This document shows, piece after piece, positions 51,527 through 56,007 of a DNA stretch of 56,007 nucleotides (position 1 is its first letter; each line of letters opens with the position of its first letter). The stretch comes from Bacillota bacterium (GTDB taxonomy: Bacteria; Bacillota; Clostridia; Oscillospirales; Ruminococcaceae). A program made the position numbers and the translations under genes. The stretch spans positions 1 to 56,007 of the forward strand of contig JAKPUQ010000070.1 in NCBI GenBank assembly GCA_029572815.1, written 5' to 3'. The notes below the pieces were generated by a model that saw only the letters and a list, made by a program, of their open reading frames with translations, did no database searches and was not told where the DNA came from.

Positions 51527-52164
51527 TTATTTCTGAACTGACTGATAGTATTTGCAGAAATAATTCAGGGGACATTCTCCGCACTTCGGCTTTCTTGCCA
51601 CGCATATATCCCTGCCGAATTCCACAGTTCTGTGGCAGAAATCCGAGGATACCTCAGGGGGATAAGCTTCACAAGGTCCTTTTCCACCTTGCCGGGCTCC
51701 TTGTTTTTGGTAAGCCCCAGCCTGCCCGTGATACGGATGCAGTGGGTGTCGGTGACCATGGCAGGCTTGCCGTAGACGTCGCCCATTATAAGGTTGGCGG
51801 TCTTTCTGCCCACACCCGAAAGTGAGAGGAGCTCCTCCATGGTATCGGGGACAACTCCGCCGAAGTCATTGATGAGCTGACCAGCCATTTCCTTGAGGCT
51901 CTTGGCCTTGTTGCGGTAAAAGCCGCAGGGCTTCACGTCCTGCTCAAGCTCTGCAAGGTCAGCCTCTGCGAATGCCTCAAGACTGGGGTATTTTTTGAAA
52001 AGAGTCTTTGTGACTATATTCACTCTCGCGTCGGTGCACTGCGCCGCCAGTCTTGTGGCGAACAGCGGCTCGTAGGGCTTTTCGTAATCGAGGGTACAGA
52101 CAGCATCGGGGTAGAGCTTCTCAAGCTCGCTGACCGCAAGTGCCGCTATCTCTTTTTTAGTCAT
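51527..52164 (-). pseudogene. nth: endonuclease III, frameshifted before its FeS cluster
   Basis: DNA glycosylase/AP lyase for oxidised pyrimidines. The first frame (from ATG 52164) carries the helix-hairpin-helix LSGVGRKTANLIMG with catalytic Lys and the VDTH-like VTDTHCIRITGRLGL with Asp, but then ends at 51565 without the cluster ligands. In the next frame the missing part is present: CVARKPKCGECPLNYFC, an exact C-X6-C-X2-C-X5-C, ending at 51527. The shift is at a run of five C on the minus strand (plus-strand G 51657-51661); six C restores one frame of about 212 residues. Sequencing error or recent mutation; no other decay is seen. Overlaps the upstream gene by 4 bp. Confidence 0.88.
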
Positions 52165-52520
52165 TTATCGGACTCCTTCAGTGTTTTCTGTTTTGCAAGT
52201 ATCTCATCGTATACCCGGTACATTTTCTGCACGGTATTTTCGAGGAAGTAGTAGTGCTTGATGTAGAACATCAGCAGCACCAGTATCATGGTAACGAGAA
52301 TGAGAACGGGGACGTTTACGGTAAAGACCAGTACTGCGATGAATACGGTGAGGATAAGTGCGAACAGCATAGTCACAAGGAAGTGGACTATCCTTTCATG
52401 CTGCATGAAGGCTATCTTGTCCATATGCTCAGCCATAATGCTGTCAAGCTCGGCAGAGTCGGTGCACTTTTCCAGCCTTTCCTGTACCCGTTTCATATAG
52501 TTAGTCAGATATTCGGTCAT
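52161..52520 (-). CDS. two-span membrane protein of unknown function
   Basis: 119 residues: a helical N-terminus with charged residues, two close hydrophobic spans (about 46-67 and 70-87), and a basic C-terminus that looks coiled. I do not recognise a family. I start at ATG 52520 with GGAG 9 bp upstream; ATG 52541 and 52535 lie in the same frame. Overlaps nth by 4 bp, so it is co-translated with it. Confidence 0.65.
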   Translation of the reverse strand: MTEYLTNYMKRVQERLEKCTDSAELDSIMAEHMDKIAFMQHERIVHFLVTMLFALILTVFIAVLVFTVNVPVLILVTMILVLLMFYIKHYYFLENTVQKMYRVYDEILAKQKTLKESDK

Positions 52521-52738
52521 TTTCTCACGCTCCATGAACAAAGTAAACGAAACTCTACTGAAATTATATACCTTTTTAGCAAATATGTCAATACATCGGA
52601 CACAAAGTTCAGAGTTTATTCAAATAATGATTTAAGCGGATTTAAGCTGTTTTTGAGCTATTTGCCAAATGAGAAGCCGCTGAGATTGTGCGTGCATACG
52701 AATTTTTGTGCAGAAATATAAACTTTTTGTAACACTTA

Positions 52739-52767
52739 TTGATTTTAGCTAAACTAAGCGCTATAAT
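52739..52767 (+). promoter_or_regulatory. promoter of the GH26 mannanase gene
   Basis: TTGATT (52739-52744), 17-bp spacer, TATAAT (52762-52767). Confidence 0.7.
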
Positions 52768-52805
52768 TAAAGTACAGATATTTTTGTTTAATGGAGGATA
52801 TTAAC

Positions 52806-55037
52806 ATGAGAAACAATTTACTGAGGAAGGCAGGAGCAGCACTTATGTCGGCAGCTATGGCACTTAACGGCGCCGTATACAGTGCAGCTACAGTCAACGC
52901 AGCGGACGAACCGCTGAAGATCGAGTTCGAGGACGCCAAGATAACAGGCGATGTTACCGTTGAGAAGGACGCATCTGCCAGCGGCGGCTCAGTACTGAAA
53001 ATGACTGAGAGCGGCACCATCGAGCTGACTGTCAATGTTGAAAAAGCAGGCTCCTACAAGCTCACATTCTACGCATTCGGTATCGGAAGCGACAAGCAGC
53101 AGAACCTGAGCGTAAACGGTACTTCACAGGGCGCTATCGGTATCCCTCAGGGAACCGAGTACACCGCCATAGCAGTTCCCGCTATCATGCTGAAGGCAGG
53201 CGACAACACCGTGACCATAGAGAAATCATGGGGCTGGTCACAGTTCGACTACCTTACAGTAGAGTCTATGGCAGCTGCAAAGATAGAGGCTAAGCAGACC
53301 GCTCCCTGCGACCAGCTTGCTACCGTTGAGACCCAGAGCCTTATGGCTTATCTGGCAGAGGTCTACGGCAAGCAGATAATCTCGGGTCAGCAGGAGATAT
53401 ACAGCGGCGGCCCTCACGGCCTTGAGACCGAGTTCGAGTACCTGAAGGATACCACAGGTCATTACCCCGCTATCAGAGGCTTTGACTACGGAAACTTCTG
53501 CTGTCCCGCATTCGGCAGTGACGACGGCTCCACAAAGAGAGTCCTTGACTGGGTAAAGAACAGGAACGGTATCGCTACCGCTTCCTTCCACCTGAACGTG
53601 CCCAAGGATTTTGAAAACTTTAAGATCGGCTCGCGCATCGACTGGTCAAATACCACATATACCGCCAAGGACACAGATTTTTCGCCCTCTAAGGCTGCAA
53701 CTCCCGGTACCAAGGAGAATGAGTACTACCTTGCAGCTCTGAAAACTCTCGCAGCCGAGTTCAACAAGCTTGAGGCAGAAGGCGTTCCCGTTATCTGGAG
53801 ACCTCTCCACGAGGCTGAAGGCGGCGGCGGTGAGACAGGCTCATGGTTCTGGTGGGGCAGGGAAGGCTCCGCAGCTTACAAGAAGCTCTGGATATATACC
53901 TATGAGACTCTCACTAACGATCTTAACTGCCACAACCTTATCTGGGAGTGGAACAGCTATAACTTCGATACCTCTAAGAACTGGTACCCCGGCGATGCCT
54001 ATGTTGACATCATCGGCTATGATAAGTACAGCTGTACAGACTGGTCCACAGGAAGCGCAAGATACTATCACAATGACAGTCCCTTCGCCTCCACATTCTA
54101 CGGACTTATGGAAAAGTATGACAGCGCAAAGATGATCTCTATGGCTGAGAACGACTGCTTCTCAACACCTGACAAGATGCAGGAGGAGGGCGCAGCATGG
54201 CTGTACTTCTGTACATGGTATGACGGCGGAAGCGACACCACCAACTTCCTTTCAAATCCCACCTTCAACACAAAGGAAGACACTATCGCTATGTATCAGA
54301 GCGATTACTGCGTAACTCTTGATGAGCTTCCCGCAAACCTCTACAATCGTGAGGGCGTTACACCTCCCGATCCCGCAAAGACAACTACCACAACAACTAC
54401 TACCACAGACCCCAACGCTACCACCACCACAACTGCATACAAGTTCGAGATACAGAAGAAGAACGTTTCTGTTCCCGAAATGCCTGAGAATGCTGTTGGC
54501 AAGGAGCTTGAGATCAATATCAATGGCGCAGCAGGCGCTTCCATCGGCGGCGGAGTAGGCTTCGGCACAACTGCCGATGACTGGCAGAATATCGAGTGGA
54601 AGGGCAATGCAGATGCTGACGGCAACCTCAAGGTTGTGGTCGATCTCAAGGAAATGCCCGACACCATAAAGAACTGCGAGGTGCAGGTATGGTGGTCCAA
54701 TACCTGGAATGCAGCAGCAGAGTCCAGCGTTGACCAGCCCTACAAGATAGGCGACTGCAAGGTGAACTTCCTTATGGGCGGCGCACTTGAAAGCTTATGG
54801 GGCGACACCAACGAGGACGGTACAGTTGAGCTGGCAGACGCTATCCTCATCATGCAGGCTCTTGCAAATCCCGACAAGTACGGTCTCGAGGGCGCAGACA
54901 AGCACCATCTGACCGGCGAGGGCAAGAGAGTGGGCGATGTTGATACAGCTACTGAGGGACTTACCTCCAACGACGCTCTGTTCATTCAGGAATACCTCCT
55001 TCACAAGAGAGCCTCTCTCACACCCAGTGCAGAATAA
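52806..55037 (+). CDS. GH26 beta-mannanase with CBM35-like module, unknown module and dockerin
   Basis: 743 residues, secreted. Signal peptide (about 1-31), then a CBM35/CBM6-like beta-sandwich (about 36-155: IEFEDAKITG ... WGWSQFDYLTVE), then GH26 (about 165-515) with VIWRPLHEAEG (acid/base Glu near 338), a Trp-rich GSWFWWG and nucleophile Glu in SMAEND near 446. After a Thr-rich linker (about 525-543) comes a beta-rich module of ~115 residues (EININGAAGASIGGGVGFGTT ... CEVQVWWSN) I cannot assign, then a dockerin (about 660-738: WGDTNEDGTVELADAILIMQAL, GDVDTATEGLTSNDALFIQEYLL). It cleaves mannan as part of the cellulosome. GGAGG precedes ATG 52806. Confidence 0.93.
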   Translation: MRNNLLRKAGAALMSAAMALNGAVYSAATVNAADEPLKIEFEDAKITGDVTVEKDASASGGSVLKMTESGTIELTVNVEKAGSYKLTFYAFGIGSDKQQNLSVNGTSQGAIGIPQGTEYTAIAVPAIMLKAGDNTVTIEKSWGWSQFDYLTVESMAAAKIEAKQTAPCDQLATVETQSLMAYLAEVYGKQIISGQQEIYSGGPHGLETEFEYLKDTTGHYPAIRGFDYGNFCCPAFGSDDGSTKRVLDWVKNRNGIATASFHLNVPKDFENFKIGSRIDWSNTTYTAKDTDFSPSKAATPGTKENEYYLAALKTLAAEFNKLEAEGVPVIWRPLHEAEGGGGETGSWFWWGREGSAAYKKLWIYTYETLTNDLNCHNLIWEWNSYNFDTSKNWYPGDAYVDIIGYDKYSCTDWSTGSARYYHNDSPFASTFYGLMEKYDSAKMISMAENDCFSTPDKMQEEGAAWLYFCTWYDGGSDTTNFLSNPTFNTKEDTIAMYQSDYCVTLDELPANLYNREGVTPPDPAKTTTTTTTTTDPNATTTTTAYKFEIQKKNVSVPEMPENAVGKELEININGAAGASIGGGVGFGTTADDWQNIEWKGNADADGNLKVVVDLKEMPDTIKNCEVQVWWSNTWNAAAESSVDQPYKIGDCKVNFLMGGALESLWGDTNEDGTVELADAILIMQALANPDKYGLEGADKHHLTGEGKRVGDVDTATEGLTSNDALFIQEYLLHKRASLTPSAE

Positions 55038-55046
55038 ATAAAACCA

Positions 55047-55077
55047 GCCCCGAGGCGAATAAGCTTCGGGGCGTTTT
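55047..55077 (+). terminator. terminator of the GH26 gene
   Basis: GCCCCGAG/CTTCGGGGC (55047-55054/55064-55072) and T4. Confidence 0.75.
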
Positions 55078-55089
55078 CATTGCTGTGTA

Positions 55090-55243
55090 AAATCATAATT
55101 TAGCGCGTATGCGCTAAGTTGATAGTTGAAAGTTGAGAGTTAATGTGTTCGCTTCGCTCACAATATTTAAATATTGTCGCCGCAGGCGACTCCACAACTT
55201 TCAACTCTAAACTCTCAACTCTAAACTCAAATCATAATTTAGC
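55090..55243 (+). repeat. interspersed repeat with heptamer arms, copy 2, flanked by 15-bp direct repeats
   Basis: The element (about 55101-55232) is nearly the reverse complement of 36131-36254. Heptamer arms (GAAAGTTGAGAGTTAA side and AACTCTA/AACTCTC side) flank the same core: TGTTCGCTTCG, AATATTTAAATATT, GTCGCC-GCA-GGCGAC. The word AAATCATAATTTAGC occurs at 55090-55104 and 55229-55243, possibly a target-site duplication. Confidence 0.8.
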
Positions 55244-55263
55244 AAAGCTAAATTATGATTTAC

Positions 55264-55309
55264 AAAAAAGCCATAGTACCTCCGGTTTCTTATCGGAAAT
55301 ACTATGGCT
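55264..55309 (-). terminator. terminator of the cytidylate-kinase-like gene
   Basis: Minus strand: 10-bp stem AGCCATAGTA/TACTATGGCT (55269-55278/55300-55309) and a T-run given by A at 55264-55269. Confidence 0.85.
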
Positions 55310-55328
55310 TATGTTTTTAGCTGTGAGC

Positions 55329-55910
55329 TTATTCGCCCATTCTTGACTTTATGTACTCCTCAAGCAGGTCAACTGTCTTGTCCAGTCCAAGACGGGAGCT
55401 GTTGATGCTAAGGTCATAGAGTCTTGAGTCGCCCCAGTGTCCCTCGCAGTGATAGTTGTGATAACGCTTTCTCTTGCGGTCCTTCTTGTCGATGAATGCC
55501 TTTGCCTTGTCCTCGGAAAGGTCATAGACTGTCATTACGCGCTTTATCTTCTCGCTCATATCGCCCAGAACGAACAGTGACACAAGGCACTTGAAATCGC
55601 GGAGCTTTGTCTCCGAGCAGCGTCCAACTACTACGAAGGACTCGCCGCTTGCTGCTTTTTCTCTCAGGAAATTGAACTGCATCTCGGCAATATTGTCCTC
55701 GATGGAGTTGCTGTAGCCGTTTACTCTGCGTGAGAGCAGGTGGTTCTTGGGCTTTTCGTTGTATTTTTCTATCTCCTCGGGGGTGAGACCTGTTTTGTCA
55801 GCGATCTCTGTAATGAGGTGGCGGTCATAGATCGGGATATTGAAGCGCTTTGCCAGCTGCTCAGCAATTGCTGCCGCTCCTTACACAGCTATCGTTTTGT
55901 TGTCGGAAAT
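55329..55910 (-). pseudogene. cytidylate kinase-like protein, interrupted at the nucleotide-binding loop
   Basis: The frame 55880-55329 reads GAAAIAEQLAKRFNIPIYDRHLITEIADKTG ... VVVGRCSE ... KIKRVMTVYDLSEDKAKAFIDKKDRKRKRYHNYHC, the cytidylate-kinase-like family seen in Firmicutes (nucleotide-kinase fold, target unknown). The expected ISREYGSG-type P-loop start is missing: codons before it read ISDNKTIAV and then TAA (55883-55881), in the same frame, so about five codons seem lost and the initiation codon reads ATT (55910) instead of ATG. AAGGA lies at a proper distance. Either a real deletion or poor sequence near the window edge. Confidence 0.65.
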
Positions 55911-55913
55911 ATT

Positions 55914-56007
55914 TTAATCCTTGTAGGAATTATCTCCGAAGAAAGAAGTCTGCCCGACAAATTCATCATCGGCAGAGCCACTGTCGGCATCATCGCCCGA
56001 CTTGCTG
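55914..56007 (-). CDS. C-terminal end of an unidentified gene
   Basis: The window's last 94 bases code on the minus strand for 30 residues ending in TAA (55916-55914): an acidic tail with SKSGDDADSGSADDEF and VGQTSFFGDN. The rest lies outside. Its stop lies 3 bp before the presumed start of the kinase-like gene, so the two are probably one operon. Confidence 0.55.
   Translation of the reverse strand, partial: SKSGDDADSGSADDEFVGQTSFFGDNSYKD

Overview
The window looks like a chromosomal segment of an anaerobic, fibre-degrading, Gram-positive Ruminococcus-type bacterium (Oscillospiraceae, R. flavefaciens/R. champanellensis/R. albus-like). Pointers: five secreted proteins with dockerin-type calcium repeats (10070-10771, 12920-15283, 15348-16055, 23202-24146, 52806-55037), including a GH9 cellulase and a GH26 mannanase with Thr-rich linkers; a SCIFF ranthipeptide with its radical SAM maturase; HrcA/CIRCE-controlled groESL; Firmicute sporulation-type genes (yqfC, yqfD, ylbJ-like); and many TTGACA-N17-TATAAT promoters. 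I saw no rRNA, tRNA, CRISPR array or full-length insertion sequence.

Layout. 1-7.8 kb: small membrane protein; a sortase-type surface protein joining a VWA domain to an LCAT-like hydrolase (frameshifted); a frameshifted CobW GTPase; a NifX-like/C_GCAxxG pair behind a promoter with an operator-like palindrome; an ECF sigma and probable anti-sigma. 7.8-16 kb: metG, a dockerin protein with Trp-Asn-Pro repeats, a string of six hairpins that looks like a stand-alone structured RNA, a zinc-ribbon membrane protein, the GH9 enzyme, another dockerin protein. 16-21 kb: leftward operon of a periplasmic-binding-protein/GGDEF-like/AraC regulator, a zinc-ribbon protein, a SIMPL protein and a CDF metal exporter, then a second structured RNA candidate. 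21-30 kb: ABC-F plus dockerin-SGNH protein, SCIFF and maturase, AraC regulator, VanY-like peptidase, oligopeptide-binding lipoprotein, patatin. 31-41 kb: complete BceRS-BceAB-type module with a small membrane protein, orphan amino-acid-binding lipoprotein, AGCS symporter, SulP transporter. 41-56 kb: membrane and SH3 proteins, yqfC-yqfD, ylbJ-like gene, groESL, YkpA-type ABC-F, lipoprotein, sirtuin, YjbQ, endonuclease III (frameshifted), GH26 mannanase, and a broken cytidylate-kinase-like gene.

How it fits together. The dockerin proteins would be secreted and docked onto a cellulosome whose scaffoldin is not here. The Bce-type module, VanY peptidase and ECF/anti-sigma pair are envelope functions. 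The strongest undescribed signals are non-coding: (i) the hairpin-string RNA at 10950-11170 with a consensus promoter; (ii) intergenic elements built of degenerate 7-bp tandem repeats, often as inverted arms around a core, with one ~120-bp element present twice in opposite orientation (36131-36254, 55101-55243) and one separating groES from groEL; (iii) a ~95-bp promoter-carrying repeat at two unrelated loci (31004-31130, 37346-37486); (iv) the 20830-21061 RNA candidate. Three otherwise intact genes carry single-base frameshifts, two of them in G/C homopolymers, so sequencing error must be excluded before calling them pseudogenes.
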